Part shown: piece by piece, positions 34,629-44,223 of the stretch
How the letters are laid out: each line of letters starts with the position of its first letter
How positions within the stretch are numbered: position 1 is the stretch's first letter
Assembly: GCA_964618895.1 (NCBI GenBank)
Contig: CAZUDO010000010.1
Location: forward strand, 102,127 to 166,126
Origin: CAZUDO01 sp964618895
GTDB taxonomy: Bacteria; Desulfobacterota; Binatia; DP-6
DNA length: 64,000 bases
Reading direction: 5' to 3'
The notes under the pieces: generated by a model
The model's database searches: none
The model's input: the letters and a program-made list of their open reading frames with translations, nothing else
What the model was told of the DNA's origin: nothing
Made by a program: the position numbers and the translations under genes

Positions 34629-35102
34629 ATGCGTCACCGTGTTGCAGGGGTGAAGCTCAACCGCTCGCCGGCACACCGGCGCGCGTTGTTCCGCAATCTG
34701 GTTACCGCGCTGCTCGAGCGTGAGGCGATACGCACCACCGACGCCAAGGCCAAGGAGTTGCGCCGGTGGGGTGATCGCATGATCACCCTCGGGAAGCGTG
34801 GCACGTTGGCTGCGCGACGGCGCGCGGCCCGCATCGTCACGCGACGGAGCGTCTTGAAGAAACTGTTCGACGAGATCGCGCCGCGTTACGTGAGCCGGAA
34901 CGGTGGGTACACCCGGGTTATCAAGCTCGGTGTCCGGGTGGGAGATGCTGCGCCCGTGTCCATGGTGGAGTTGGTGGAGCGGAAGGGCGCAGCGCCGGCG
35001 CCCGGCGGACAACGGGGCAAGAAAGGCGGGGCGCGGCGCACCAAGGCCAAGACGGGTGAGGACGTGAAGGCGCTGCGGAAGAAGAAGGCAGCCGCCGATT
35101 AG
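34629..35102 (+). CDS. rplQ: 50S ribosomal protein L17 with basic C-terminal tail
   Basis: A 157-residue L17. The conserved core is MRHRVAGVKLNRSPAHRRALFRNL through GGYTRVIKLGVRVGDAAPVSMVEL, ending near residue 120. The rest is a Lys/Arg/Ala-rich tail (GKKGGARRTKAK, ALRKKKAAAD) longer than in most bacteria. It ends the ribosomal supercluster. The following 57 bases show only a weak 5-bp stem (35139-35152) and no strong terminator. Confidence 0.96.
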   Translation: MRHRVAGVKLNRSPAHRRALFRNLVTALLEREAIRTTDAKAKELRRWGDRMITLGKRGTLAARRRAARIVTRRSVLKKLFDEIAPRYVSRNGGYTRVIKLGVRVGDAAPVSMVELVERKGAAPAPGGQRGKKGGARRTKAKTGEDVKALRKKKAAAD

Positions 35103-35159
35103 GACCGAGGCTGCGCCCGCTGGCGGACGAATCTCGCTCCCACGTCCGTGGGCTACGGC

Positions 35160-35188
35160 TTGACCGCACCCGGAGCGACTCATACAAG
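35160..35188 (+). promoter_or_regulatory. candidate promoter for argS and downstream genes
   Basis: TTGACC (35160-35165, 5/6) and TACAAG (35183-35188, 4/6) are 17 bp apart in the 161-bp rplQ-argS gap. Transcription from about 35195 would begin almost on an ATG (35197) that opens a 27-codon reading frame overlapping the argS start. The rest of the gap holds a 14-bp palindrome (35246-35259, GGCGCCGCGGCGCC). Confidence 0.55.
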
Positions 35189-35263
35189 AGGCCGTGATGG
35201 CAGGCCTCGTGTCCGTGGCGGTCGAGCATCCCGCCGGCTGTCTTTGGCGCCGCGGCGCCCGGG

Positions 35264-36916
35264 ATGAAACGACATCTTGAGGCACTGCTCAGCCGAGCGC
35301 TGATCGATGCGATTGCGGCGGGGGAGCTCGGAGACACCTCGCTCCCGCCGTTGGCCCTTGAGACCCCGACCGATCCGGCGTTCGGCGACCTGGCATCGAA
35401 CGTGGCCATGGTGCTGGCGCGCCCGGCGCGCAGGCCGCCGCGGGTGGTGGCGGAGCGTATTGTGGCCCACCTGCGAGATCCGGAAGGGTGGCTCGCCACG
35501 ACCGAGATCGCGGGCCCCGGGTTCATCAACTTCCGGTTCGCCGCACCCTTCTGGCACCTGATGCTGCGCAATGCGCTCGCGAGCGGCGAGGCCTATGGCC
35601 GCTCGGAGACCGGTGCCGGTCGCCGCGTGCAGGTGGAGTTCGTGAGCGCGAATCCAACCGGCCCGTTGCACATCGGGCACGGGCGCGGGGCCGTGATCGG
35701 TGACGTGACGGCGCGCCTGCTGGAGGCGGTGGGCTGCGAGGTCGAGCGCGAGTACTACGTCAACGACGCCGGCCGACAGATGGAGATCCTTGGACGGTCG
35801 ACCTTCGCGCGCTACCGGCAGCGGTGCGGTCAGGAGGCAACCCTCCCCGAAGACGGCTACCCCGGAGAGTATCTGGTCGAGATCGCCGACCAGCTGTACG
35901 CGGACGTGGGGGAGGGGTTGCTCGGCCTCCCGCTCGAGCAGGCGGTGGCGCGCTGTCGCGAGTTCGCCGGTACGCGGCTGCTGGCCGAGATCCAGGACGA
36001 CCTGGCCAGGTTTGCGATTCGATTCGATCGCTTCGTGAGTGAACGCGCCCTGCGCGCGGCCGGTACGCTGGACCGCGCACTGGCAGCGCTCCCAGCGGAC
36101 CTCTTGTACCGGCAGGACGGCGCACTGTTCTTCCGCACCACGCAGGCGGGCGACGAGAAGGACCGCGCCGTGATCCGTGGGACCGGCGAACCGACCTACT
36201 TCGGCGGGGATGCGGCCCATTACTACGAGACGGTCGGGCGGGGGTTCACGCAGCTGATCAACGTCCTCGGGGCGGACCATCACGGGTACGTGGCTCGCCT
36301 GCGCGCGCTGGTGGGGGCCTTCGGTTTCGACCCCACGCGCTTGCAGGTGCTGCTCGTGCAGCTGGTGCAGCTCACGCGGGGCGGGGAGCCGGTGCGGATG
36401 GGAAAGCGCGCCGGGGAGTTCGTGACCCTCCGTGAGGTGCTGGACGAGGTCGGTGCGGATGCGGCGCGGTTTTTCTTCTTGTTGCGCAAGGTGGACAGCC
36501 AGCTCGAGTTCGACCTCGCGCTCGCCAAGAAGCAAGGTACCGACAACCCGGTCTTCTACGTGCAGTATGCGCACGCGCGCATCGCGAGCGTCCTGCGGCA
36601 GGCGACCGAGGCCGGTCTCGGTCCGGAGGCCACGTCGGATATGACCCCGCTCGATGCCCCCGAGTTCCCGCTCGTGCGTCTGGTGGCGTCGTATCCGGAC
36701 GTCGTGGAAAGTGCGGCCCGCGAGCTCGAACCGCATCGCGTAGTGTTCTTCGCGCTCGAGCTTGCCGGCGCGTTCCATCGCTACTACAACCAGCACCGCA
36801 TCCTGACCGACGACCAGGCGCTCAGCCGTGCGCGGTTGGCGGTGGTGGCGTGCGTGCAGCAGGTGCTGCGCAGTGCCCTCGGGCTGGCGGGCGTGTCGGC
36901 ACCAGAGCGGATGTGA
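35264..36916 (+). CDS. argS: arginyl-tRNA synthetase
   Basis: A 550-residue class I synthetase attaching Arg to tRNA-Arg. The N-terminal Arg-tRNA synthetase domain (AFGDLASNVAMVLAR) precedes the HIGH motif (residues 136-139 in GPLHIGHGRG). MGKRAG (residues 379-384) replaces KMSKS, as is common in ArgRS. The C-terminal DALR anticodon-binding domain ends the protein. No ribosome-binding site is evident just before the ATG; the sequence there is the GGCGCC palindrome. A SPOR-domain gene follows after 13 bp, as in several deltaproteobacterial genomes. Confidence 0.96.
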   Translation: MKRHLEALLSRALIDAIAAGELGDTSLPPLALETPTDPAFGDLASNVAMVLARPARRPPRVVAERIVAHLRDPEGWLATTEIAGPGFINFRFAAPFWHLMLRNALASGEAYGRSETGAGRRVQVEFVSANPTGPLHIGHGRGAVIGDVTARLLEAVGCEVEREYYVNDAGRQMEILGRSTFARYRQRCGQEATLPEDGYPGEYLVEIADQLYADVGEGLLGLPLEQAVARCREFAGTRLLAEIQDDLARFAIRFDRFVSERALRAAGTLDRALAALPADLLYRQDGALFFRTTQAGDEKDRAVIRGTGEPTYFGGDAAHYYETVGRGFTQLINVLGADHHGYVARLRALVGAFGFDPTRLQVLLVQLVQLTRGGEPVRMGKRAGEFVTLREVLDEVGADAARFFFLLRKVDSQLEFDLALAKKQGTDNPVFYVQYAHARIASVLRQATEAGLGPEATSDMTPLDAPEFPLVRLVASYPDVVESAARELEPHRVVFFALELAGAFHRYYNQHRILTDDQALSRARLAVVACVQQVLRSALGLAGVSAPERM

Positions 36917-36929
36917 CGGGGGCTACGGG

Positions 36930-37670
36930 ATGGCGAAGCAGGCACGCGTGGGACTCTCGCTCTGGGATCGGCTGGTTCTCCTGGTCGCGTGGGCGGTGAC
37001 CTGCGGACTGGTGTACCTGCTCGGCTTCTACGTCGGGAAGGGAACACAGGAGCAGCGGGTCGGGGTCGAGGAGCGCATGGTTCGCCTGCCCGTGACTGCG
37101 CCGCCGCCGGCGGCGGGCCAGCGGCCGAGCAGCGACAGCGAGCTCACCTTCTACGACACGTTGGTGTCCGGACAGCACGGCGACGGCCGGGCCGATGCGC
37201 CCCAGAAGGCGCCGGCTCCGGCCCCCGTTCCGATCGCGTCGGCGAAGCCGGCGGCGCCCCCAACGCCGGTCGCAGCACCACCCCCGGCGGTCGTCGTCGC
37301 TCCGTCGACGACCGGACCGGCGGTGCGCACGGCGCCATCGACGACGGTGGCGCCCGCGCGTCTGACGCCCCCGGCGGCGGCCCCGGTGCCGAGCGAGCCG
37401 CCGCGTGTCGCGACCCGCCCGGCGCCGCCGACCGGCGGCGGGTGGACGGTCGTGGCAGAGTTGACGCGCAACCGGGAGGAGGCCGACACGTTGCAGCGCC
37501 AGCTGCGCGGGCACGGGTACGACGCGGCCGTGGTTCGGGTCGCACGGGACGGTGATACCTGGTATCGGGTGCGCGTCGGGCGGTTCAGCACCAGCGCGCA
37601 GGCCGAAGAAGTCCGGCAACGGCTGCGGGAGCGCGAAGGCGTGACCCACGTCTTCGTCGCGTCGGAATGA
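36930..37670 (+). CDS. SPOR-domain inner-membrane protein
   Basis: A 246-residue bitopic protein: a short cytoplasmic N terminus, one membrane helix (about residues 15-36), a Pro/Ala/Thr-rich periplasmic linker (about 60-168) and a C-terminal SPOR domain (169-246, WTVVAELTRNREEADTLQRQ to the end). SPOR domains bind peptidoglycan stripped of stem peptides at division sites, as in FtsN and DedD. The layout fits that role, but the specific partner is unknown. It follows argS by 13 bp and its stop overlaps the trpE start (ATGA), so its translation is tied to the trp genes. Confidence 0.88.
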   Translation: MAKQARVGLSLWDRLVLLVAWAVTCGLVYLLGFYVGKGTQEQRVGVEERMVRLPVTAPPPAAGQRPSSDSELTFYDTLVSGQHGDGRADAPQKAPAPAPVPIASAKPAAPPTPVAAPPPAVVVAPSTTGPAVRTAPSTTVAPARLTPPAAAPVPSEPPRVATRPAPPTGGGWTVVAELTRNREEADTLQRQLRGHGYDAAVVRVARDGDTWYRVRVGRFSTSAQAEEVRQRLREREGVTHVFVASE

Positions 37671-39165
37671 CCGCTGGCGTGGCAAGCCTGCGTGCCGGGA
37701 CGCCGTGGCCGCCGCGTGCCGATGCGGTGGTGCTCGCCCAGCAGGGGAACCTCATTCCCGTCTGCCGCGACATCCTCGCCGACCTCGAGACCCCGGTCTC
37801 GGCGTTCCTCAAGATCCACCGTGGAACGTACGGCTTTCTGCTCGAGAGCGTCGAGGGCGGCGAGAAATGGGGGCGCTACAGCTTTCTCGGCACTGAGCCG
37901 GCGCAGGTGATCCGTACCCGTGGGGCCGTGCTCGAGACCGAGGTGCCGGGGACGCCGCCGATCCGGCGAACCGTGGCCGATCCGTTCCTCGCCCTTCGCG
38001 ATGTGCTGGCCGCGTACCACCCGGTGCCCGTTCCCGGGCTGCCGCGCTTCGTCGGTGGCGCGGTTGGATACATCGCCTACGACATGGTGCGGGCGTTCGA
38101 GCGTCTGCCCGTGCACGCGCGCGACGATCTGGGGCTTCCGGAGGCGTGTCTGGTGCTCGCGACCAGCCTGCTCGTGTTCGACAGCCTGGCGCAGAAGATC
38201 ACGGTCGTCTCGCATGCCCACGTGCGCGACGGCGTTTCACCCGAAGCGGCCTGGGACGAGGCCGTGCACCGCATCGACGAACTGATGGCACGCCTCCGGG
38301 AGGCTCCCGTCGAGCCGGCGCGACCAGCCGGTGAAGCGGGGGAAGTGCGCTCCAATTTCACGCAGCAGGGGTACCAGGACGCGGTTGCCCGCGCCAAGGA
38401 GTACATTCGCGCCGGCGACATCATCCAGGTGGTGCCGGCGCAGCGCTTCGAGCTCCCGCTCAGCGCGCACCCGTTCAACGTCTACCGGTGTCTCCGCACG
38501 GTGAACCCGTCCCCCTATATGTTCTATCTGGCCCTCGGGGACCATGCCCTCGCCGGGGCGTCACCGGAGGTGATGGTGCGCGTGGAGGACGGTGAGGTCA
38601 CCGTGCGGCCGATCGCGGGTACGCGTCCGCGTGGGACCAGCGAGCGCAGCGATGCAGCGCTCGCCGCCGAGCTGGCAGCCGACCCGAAAGAGCTCGCCGA
38701 GCACGTCATGCTGCTCGACCTCGGGCGCAACGACGTGGGCCGCGTGGCGCGGACCGGTACCGTACAGGTGACGGAGCGGTTCGTGATCGAGCGCTACTCG
38801 CATGTGATGCACCTGGTGTCGAACGTGCGCGGGCAGCTGGCGCCGGGCCGGGACTGTTTCGATGCGTTCCGCGCGACCTTTCCGGCCGGCACGCTCACCG
38901 GCGCGCCGAAGATCCGCGCGATGGAGATCGTCGAGGAGCTCGAGCCGGTGCGGCGCAGCGTCTACGGCGGTGCCGTCGGCTACTTCGGGTTCTCCGGGGC
39001 CATGGACACGTGCATCTGCATCCGGACCGCGCTCATGTATCGCGGTCGGGTGTATTTTCAGGCCGGCGGTGGTGTGGTGGCAGACTCGTCGCCGGAGGGC
39101 GAATACCTGGAGTCGATGAACAAAGCGCGCGCGCTGCTACAGGCCGTCCGTCTTGCCGAGGCGCT

Positions 39166-39169
<4 letters not shown>
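37667..39169 (+). CDS. trpE: anthranilate synthase component I
   Basis: A 500-residue chorismate-using subunit that makes anthranilate with TrpG. The C-terminal catalytic part is complete: IQVVPAQRFELPL, NPSPYMFYL, RPIAGTRPRG, LLDLGRNDVGRV, PAGTLTGAPKIRAMEI and FQAGGGVVADS. The N-terminal LLESVEGGEKWGRYSF carries the usual tryptophan feedback site. The ATG overlaps the SPOR gene stop, so no trp leader peptide or attenuator can sit directly upstream. First of seven trp genes with 1-4 bp overlaps or short gaps. Confidence 0.96.
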
Positions 39170-39765
<596 letters not shown>

Positions 39766-39781
39766 TCCGGCAGGGGTACGC

Positions 39782-40822
39782 GTGACCCTGCGGGAGGCGA
39801 TCGCCCGAGTCGTCGACGGCCGGGATCTGACCGGGCCGGAGATGGCGACCGCGGTGGGCTCGATCCTGGCGGGTGACGCGACGCCAGCACAGATCGCGGC
39901 CTTCCTGGTTGCGCTTCGGATGAAGGGAGAGACCGTCGACGAGCTGACGGCGGCCGCACAGGCGTTACGCGCGGCGGCTGTGCCCGTGCCCGGTGTGCCG
40001 CCGGATGCCGTCGACACCTGTGGGACGGGGGGAGATGGTGCCTCGACGCTCAACATCTCCACCGCTGCCGGCCTGGTTGCGGCCGCGGCGGGCGTCCCGG
40101 TGGCGAAGCACGGCAACCGGGCGGCGTCCGGAACGGTCGGGGGCGCGGACGTCCTCGAGGCGCTCGGCGTGACCCTCACGCTCCCCCCGCCGGTGCTGGG
40201 GGCCTGTGTGGCGACCGTCGGCTTCGCATTCCTGTTCGCGCCGGCTCTGCATCCCGCACTGCGCCACGCGGCGGCGCCCCGGCGCGAGGTGGGCGTGCGG
40301 ACGCTCTTCAACCTCCTTGGCCCCCTGTGCAATCCGGCTGGGGTGCGGCGGCAGGTGGTCGGGGTGTTCTCTCCGCGCTGGCTCGAACCGGTGGCGATGG
40401 CGCTCCGGCGTCTCGGGATCGAGCGCGCGTGGGTGGTGCATGGGAGCGGCGGTCTGGATGAGATCGCCCTCGCGGGCGAGACCGCGGTAATCGAGGTCGG
40501 CCCGGGGGGGCTGCGGGCCTTCAGGGTTCACCCCGCTGACGCGGGCCTGGAGGCGGCGCCCGTCGCCAGCCTGCGGGTCACGTCGCTGGACGAGGCCGTT
40601 GCCGGCGTGCGCTCCGTCCTCTCCGGCGAGCGCGGACCGGCACGGGACGTAGTCTGCCTGAACGCCGCGGCGGCGCTCGTGGTCGGCGATCGTGCACCCG
40701 ATCTGCGCGCGGGCGCCGCGTTGGCCGCAGCGGCGATCGATTCGGGCCGCGCGCGCGCCCTGGTGGAGGAGCTGGTCGCCTTCACCGCCGCCCATGCGGC
40801 GGCAACGGCGGGGACCGCATGA
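39782..40822 (+). CDS. trpD: anthranilate phosphoribosyltransferase
   Basis: A 346-residue enzyme joining anthranilate to PRPP. The PRPP-binding loop DTCGTGGDGASTLNIST, the KHGNRAASGTVGGADVLEALG block and TLFNLLGPLCNPA are present. The GTG start at 39782 leaves a 16-bp gap after trpG, the largest inside the trp block. It overlaps trpC by 4 bp. Confidence 0.96.
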   Translation: MTLREAIARVVDGRDLTGPEMATAVGSILAGDATPAQIAAFLVALRMKGETVDELTAAAQALRAAAVPVPGVPPDAVDTCGTGGDGASTLNISTAAGLVAAAAGVPVAKHGNRAASGTVGGADVLEALGVTLTLPPPVLGACVATVGFAFLFAPALHPALRHAAAPRREVGVRTLFNLLGPLCNPAGVRRQVVGVFSPRWLEPVAMALRRLGIERAWVVHGSGGLDEIALAGETAVIEVGPGGLRAFRVHPADAGLEAAPVASLRVTSLDEAVAGVRSVLSGERGPARDVVCLNAAAALVVGDRAPDLRAGAALAAAAIDSGRARALVEELVAFTAAHAAATAGTA

Positions 40823-41616
40823 GCACCATCCTCGATGACATCCTGACCCACAAACGGGCCGAGGTCGCGGAGCGGCGGCGGAGGACCCCGCTGGCGGCCC
40901 TTCGCGATCTCCCCCTCTATAGAGCGCCACGGCGCGGGTTCCGCCAGGCTCTCGCGGGCGTCCCCGCGCCGGCGGTGGTCGCCGAGTTGAAGGCGGCGTC
41001 GCCGTCCCGCGGTCAGCTCTGTGCCGTCTACGAGCCCGCCACGATCGCACGCGGATATGCGCAGGCCGGAGCGCAGGCGCTCTCGGTGCTCACCGACGAG
41101 CGCTTCTTTCGCGGCGCGCTCGCACACCTGACCGCCGCCCGTGACGCCTGCGCTCTTCCGTGCCTGCGCAAGGATTTTCTGGTCGACCCCTATCAGGTGG
41201 ACGAGGCGCGCGCGGCCGGTGCCGATGCCGTGCTCGTGATCGCGGCGGCGGTGCAGGGGGGGCTCGGACAGGAGCTGCTCGCGGCCGCGGTGGCGGCGGG
41301 GCTCGACGCCCTGGTCGAGGTGCATACGGAAGCCGAGCTCGCCTGGGCGGCCGGCGCCGGGGCTAGCATGATCGGCGTCAACAACCGCGATCTCGCCACC
41401 TTCACCGTCCGTCTCGAGACGGCAGAGGAATTGCTGCCCCGGATGCCACCAGGGACGCTCGGCGTGGCCGAGAGCGGGCTCCACGCGGCCGCCGACCTTC
41501 GCCGCATGGTGGCGGCGGGTGCGCAAGCGGTGCTCATCGGCGAGGCGTTCATGGCGCAGCCGGATCCGGGCGCCGCCCTGGCCGGACTGCTCGGGGAGTG
41601 GCACGGGTGCCGGTGA
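40819..41616 (+). CDS. trpC: indole-3-glycerol phosphate synthase
   Basis: A 265-residue TIM-barrel enzyme. The signature VVAELKAASPSRGQL holds the catalytic Lys. LRKDFLVDPYQVDEARAAGAD and GVNNRDLATF follow, and SGLHAAADL ends the phosphate-binding region. Start ATG overlaps the trpD stop. It is separate from trpF, unlike the fused E. coli protein. Confidence 0.96.
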   Translation: MSTILDDILTHKRAEVAERRRRTPLAALRDLPLYRAPRRGFRQALAGVPAPAVVAELKAASPSRGQLCAVYEPATIARGYAQAGAQALSVLTDERFFRGALAHLTAARDACALPCLRKDFLVDPYQVDEARAAGADAVLVIAAAVQGGLGQELLAAAVAAGLDALVEVHTEAELAWAAGAGASMIGVNNRDLATFTVRLETAEELLPRMPPGTLGVAESGLHAAADLRRMVAAGAQAVLIGEAFMAQPDPGAALAGLLGEWHGCR

Positions 41617-42218
41617 AGGTAAAGATCTGCGGCATCTGCTCGGTCGACGATGCGCGAGCAAGCGTTGCCGCCGGCGCCGACTTTCTCGGGCTCAACTTCC
41701 ACCCTGACAGCCCGCGCCATGTCGACGTGACGCACGCGACGGCGCTGGCCCGTGCGGCTGAGGGCGCAGCCTTGGTGGGGGTGTTCGTCGACGCGCCGCG
41801 TGCCTGGGTCGAGGACATCGCGGAGCGTGTGGGACTCGCGCTGCTGCAGTTCCACGGCGATGAGGCCCCGGAGTACTGCCGGGGCTGGCGCTGGCCCATC
41901 ATCAAGGCGATCCGACCCCGATCCGGCGAGGACGCGGTCGCGCTGGCCGTACGCTTCGAGGTCGCATACATCCTCGTCGACAGCGATGTCCCCGGCCAGC
42001 CCGGGGGCACGGGACGGGCCATCGACCCGATGCGGGTACGCGGCCTCGATCCCGCGCGCGTGTTCGTCGCGGGTGGGCTCCGACCCGAGACGGTGGCCGA
42101 GGTGGTACGGACGGTGCGGCCGTTCGCCGTCGATGTGGCCTCCGGGGTCGAGGAGCGGCCCGGAAAGAAGGACCATGGCAAAGTCGAAGCGTTCATCCGC
42201 TATGCGAAGAGCGCCTGA
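41607..42218 (+). CDS. trpF: phosphoribosylanthranilate isomerase
   Basis: A 203-residue TIM barrel. KVKICGI contains the catalytic Cys, LGLNFHPDSPR binds phosphate, and AGGLRPETV with DVASGVEERPGKKD closes the barrel. GTG 41607 is favoured because GGGGAG (41593-41598) lies 8 bases upstream. GTG 41613, which overlaps the trpC stop as GTGA, would start two codons later. Confidence 0.94.
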   Translation: MPVKVKICGICSVDDARASVAAGADFLGLNFHPDSPRHVDVTHATALARAAEGAALVGVFVDAPRAWVEDIAERVGLALLQFHGDEAPEYCRGWRWPIIKAIRPRSGEDAVALAVRFEVAYILVDSDVPGQPGGTGRAIDPMRVRGLDPARVFVAGGLRPETVAEVVRTVRPFAVDVASGVEERPGKKDHGKVEAFIRYAKSA

Positions 42219-43410
42219 CGCGTCACCCGATCGCGACGGGCACTTCGGTATCTACGGCGGGCGCTACGTCTCCGAGACGCTGATGCCCGCGCTCGTCGAT
42301 CTCGAGCGGGCCTATCATCGGCTGGCCCGCGATCCGGCGTTTCAGCGCGAGCTGTCGGGCTGGCTGCGGCGCTACGCGGGGCGCCCGACCATGCTCTACT
42401 TCGCCGAACACCTCTCCCGCCGCCTGGGCGGTGCGCGCGTGTTCTTGAAGCGTGAGGACCTCCTCCACACCGGGGCGCACAAGATCAACAACACCATCGG
42501 TCAGGTGCTGGTCGCCCGGCGCCTCAAGAAGACCCGCCTCATCGCGGAGACCGGGGCCGGGCAACATGGGGTAGCGACCGCCACCGTGGCCGCGCTGTTC
42601 GGGATGCGCTGCGAGATCTTCATGGGGGCGGAGGACGTGCGCCGCCAGAGCCTCAATGTCTTCCGCATGAAGCTGCTCGGAGCCACGGTGCGGGTGGTCG
42701 AGTCGGGCAGTCGCACGCTCAAGGACGCCATGAACGATGCGCTGCGCGATTGGATCGCCACCGTACCCGACACGTTCTACGTCATCGGCACGGTGGCCGG
42801 CCCGCATCCGTACCCGCGCATGGTGCGCGACTTTCAGTCCGTGATCGGTCGCGAGGCGCGGCGGCAGATGCTGGCGACCTGCGGACGGCTGCCGGATGCC
42901 GCCATCGCCTGCGTCGGCGGAGGCAGCAACGCGATGGGGCTCTTCCATGCCTTCCGCAACGACCGGCGCGTGGAGCTGATCGGTGTCGAGGCGGCTGGGC
43001 ACGGTCTCGACACCGGGGCGCATGCCGCCTCGTTGACCGCAGGGCAGGTGGGGGTGCTGCACGGCAACAAGACCTATCTCCTCCAGACCGAGACGGGACA
43101 GATCCGCAACGCCCATTCGATCTCGGCCGGGCTCGACTATCCCGGCGTCGGTCCCGAGCATGCGCACCTGAAGGACAGCGGGCGCGCGCAGTACGTCACC
43201 GTGACCGACGACGAGGCGGTGGAGGCTCTGCAGCTGCTCACGGCGACCGAGGGCATCATCCCCGCGCTCGAGAGCGCCCATGCAGTGGCGCACGCCGTTC
43301 GCCTGGCTCCGCGGCGGGATCGGCGGCGCATCCTGTTGGTGAATCTCTCCGGACGCGGGGACAAGGACATGGGCACGGTCGCGACCCACCTGGGCCTGGG
43401 GCTCACATGA
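42202..43410 (+). CDS. trpB: tryptophan synthase beta chain
   Basis: A 402-residue TrpB1-type enzyme that condenses indole and serine. Lys94 in LHTGAHKINNTIGQ forms the PLP aldimine. AETGAGQHGVATATVAALFG, the phosphate loop VGGGSNAMG and NLSGRGDKD are present. ATG 42202 lies 17 bp inside trpF; an in-frame ATG at 42175 would lengthen it by nine residues, so the exact start is uncertain. It overlaps trpA by 4 bp. Confidence 0.96.
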   Translation: MRRAPDASPDRDGHFGIYGGRYVSETLMPALVDLERAYHRLARDPAFQRELSGWLRRYAGRPTMLYFAEHLSRRLGGARVFLKREDLLHTGAHKINNTIGQVLVARRLKKTRLIAETGAGQHGVATATVAALFGMRCEIFMGAEDVRRQSLNVFRMKLLGATVRVVESGSRTLKDAMNDALRDWIATVPDTFYVIGTVAGPHPYPRMVRDFQSVIGREARRQMLATCGRLPDAAIACVGGGSNAMGLFHAFRNDRRVELIGVEAAGHGLDTGAHAASLTAGQVGVLHGNKTYLLQTETGQIRNAHSISAGLDYPGVGPEHAHLKDSGRAQYVTVTDDEAVEALQLLTATEGIIPALESAHAVAHAVRLAPRRDRRRILLVNLSGRGDKDMGTVATHLGLGLT

Positions 43411-44222
43411 GCCGGATCGGCGAGGCCTTCGCCGCGCTCCGGGGCCGGGGCGAGGCGGCACTGGTTCCGTATTTCACGGCCGGCGACCCCGACCTGGCGA
43501 CCACGCGCGAGCTGGTGCGGGTGGCGGTGGCCGAGGGCGCCGACGCCATTGAGCTGGGCGTGCCGTTCTCGGACCCGATGGCCGATGGTCCGGTCCTGCA
43601 ACGTGCCGCGACGCGGGCGCTCGCGCACGGCACCACGCTCACGCAGGTTCTCGAGCTGGTGGGCGACCTGCGGCGCGAGATCACAGTGCCGATCGTGCTC
43701 TTCGGGTACTACAACCCCTTTTTCCGCTACGGAGTCGATGTGCTGGCGCGCGACGCCGCTACGGCCGGCGCCGACGGGTTCCTGTGTGTCGACCTCCCGC
43801 CCGAGGAGGCGCATGATCTGCGCACCGCCGCGCAGCGGGAGGGGCTCGACCTGATCGCGTTGCTGGCGCCCACGACGCCGCTGCCACGGGTGCGGATGAT
43901 CGCGCGTGCATCGAGCGGGTTTCTCTATTTCGTCTCGGTGCTGGGGACCACCGGGGCGCGCAGCACCCTTCCGGAGGAGCTGCCGGCGTGGATCCACCGT
44001 GTCCGCACCGTGACCTCGCTGCCGATCGGCGTCGGGTTCGGCGTGAGCCAGCCGGAGCAGGCGGCCTGGCTGGCGGGCTTCGCCGATGCCGTCATCGTCG
44101 GCAGCGCGCTCGCGCGCCTGGTCGAAGAGGGTGACGCCCACGGTGCGCCGATGCGAGTGGCGGGGTTCGTGCGGAGCCTGCGCGGGGCCATGCGAGCCGG
44201 CGCGGCGGTGCGCGTGGGGTAG
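43407..44222 (+). CDS. trpA: tryptophan synthase alpha chain
   Basis: A 271-residue alpha subunit that cleaves indole-glycerol phosphate. The catalytic pair is Glu49 and Asp60 (IELGVPFSDPMADGP), the same numbering as E. coli. PYFTAGDPDL, GYYNPFFRYG and VGFGVSQPEQA are conserved. It ends 1 bp before accD, linking tryptophan and fatty-acid genes on one transcript. Confidence 0.97.
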   Translation: MSRIGEAFAALRGRGEAALVPYFTAGDPDLATTRELVRVAVAEGADAIELGVPFSDPMADGPVLQRAATRALAHGTTLTQVLELVGDLRREITVPIVLFGYYNPFFRYGVDVLARDAATAGADGFLCVDLPPEEAHDLRTAAQREGLDLIALLAPTTPLPRVRMIARASSGFLYFVSVLGTTGARSTLPEELPAWIHRVRTVTSLPIGVGFGVSQPEQAAWLAGFADAVIVGSALARLVEEGDAHGAPMRVAGFVRSLRGAMRAGAAVRVG

Positions 44223-44223
44223 C

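Noticed and set aside
35103..35160. Terminator after rplQ
   Set aside because: Only a 5-bp stem with a GTCC loop (35139-35152) is present and no T-tract follows, too weak to call.
37600..37670. Attenuator or T-box before trpE
   Set aside because: The region is coding for the SPOR domain right up to the trpE start, and no leader peptide with Trp codons or T-box features was seen.
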